Origin: a bacterium
GTDB taxonomy: Bacteria; Latescibacterota; UBA2968; GCA-2709665
Direction of reading: 5' to 3'
Length of the DNA stretch: 6,485 bases
Assembly: GCA_027619145.1 (NCBI GenBank)
Contig: JAQCGA010000244.1
Coordinates: 1-6,485 of the forward strand
Shown here: piece after piece, positions 6,195 to 6,485 of the stretch
Numbering within the stretch: position 1 is the first letter of the stretch
Layout of the letters: each line of letters begins with the position of its first letter
The notes under the pieces: model-generated
Databases searched by the model: none
Told to the model about the DNA's origin: nothing
Seen by the model: the letters and a program-made list of their open reading frames with translations, nothing else
Program-made: the position numbers and the translations under genes

Positions 6195-6485
6195 TTACGG
6201 GTACACACCCAGCGTAGCCCCTGCATCTGCTGTCCGCTTGACTGCCAGCATATAAGCGGCAATCCGCATATTCACCTTCTCGCGGAGCGATACTTCAAGC
6301 GTATCGTGGAATGCTTTATTCATTACCGTGCGGAGTTTCTCATTCACTTCCTCTTCAGACCAGAAATATTCCATCAACCCCTGAACCCACTCAAAATACG
6401 AAACCGTCACCCCACCGGCGTTCGCCAGAATATCCGGAATCAGGAAAACTCCCCGGTCGTACAAAATGCTGTCCGCACCAGGTGT
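6195..6485 (-). CDS. gdhA: Glu/Leu/Phe/Val dehydrogenase, C-terminal part (probably glutamate dehydrogenase; 5' end beyond window)
   Basis: Catalyses reversible NAD(P)-dependent oxidative deamination, most likely of glutamate to 2-oxoglutarate and ammonia, in the cytoplasm. Only the last 96 residues are present, read from the window edge without a true start. They begin [12 protein letters not shown] and continue with the strongly conserved [19 protein letters not shown] stretch (visible residues 17-35), then the EEEVNEKL helix and the closing DMR-like [13 protein letters not shown] segment, ending in GVYP. This resembles the GudB/RocG-type hexameric enzymes more than E. coli GdhA, which has a different tail. 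Specificity among Glu, Leu, Phe and Val cannot be settled from this fragment. It reads toward the gal operon but is separated from it by a terminator-like hairpin, so it is probably an independent unit. Confidence 0.93.
   Translation of the reverse strand, partial: TPGADSILYDRGVFLIPDILANAGGVTVSYFEWVQGLMEYFWSEEEVNEKLRTVMNKAFHDTLEVSLREKVNMRIAAYMLAVKRTADAGATLGVYP

Noticed and set aside
6053..6262. Minus-strand open frame of 69 codons over the spacer and the dehydrogenase tail
   Set aside because: It overlaps the dehydrogenase C-terminus in another frame, runs through the terminator hairpin and has no recognisable features.

Overview
The window looks like chromosomal DNA from a flagellated bacterium, moderately GC-rich by eye. 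It carries two facing gene sets for nucleotide-sugar metabolism between two unrelated partial genes. Flagellation is inferred only from the fliL-like gene at the left edge. I cannot name the organism. The unusual gene fusion and divergent family members suggest a poorly sampled lineage rather than a well-studied model group.

Layout, left to right. Positions 1-534 (minus strand) hold nearly all of a FliL-like flagellar basal-body protein, cut by the window edge before its C-terminus. After a 198-bp divergent spacer come two plus-strand genes. The first is a GalU-type UTP--glucose-1-phosphate uridylyltransferase (733-1638). Two bases later comes a GHMP-family sugar kinase of unassigned substrate (1641-2699), whose phosphate-binding motif resembles plant-type glucuronokinases. 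Only 3 bp further on lies the end of a minus-strand operon: galactokinase galK (2703-3878), preceded by a single 721-residue gene (3875-6040) encoding a complete GalE epimerase fused to a complete GalT uridylyltransferase. The fusion gene and galK overlap by four bases (ATGA). Upstream of the fusion gene is a short spacer with a strong intrinsic-terminator-like hairpin. At the right edge is the C-terminal third or less of a Glu/Leu/Phe/Val dehydrogenase (6195-6485, minus strand).

How the genes work together. GalK, GalT and GalE form the complete Leloir core: galactose to Gal-1-P, then to UDP-Gal plus Glc-1-P, with UDP-Glc regenerated. GalU makes UDP-Glc from Glc-1-P and so primes and drains the same cycle. 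The second kinase plus GalU could act as a separate 'phosphorylate at C1, then uridylylate' salvage pair; this is inference. No mutarotase, sugar transporter or regulator is visible in the window.

The most unusual points are the GalE-GalT fusion, a roughly 50-residue insertion in GalE between its active-site Ser/Thr and Tyr positions, the loss of the second (iron) metal site in GalT, and the uncharacterised kinase coupled to GalU.
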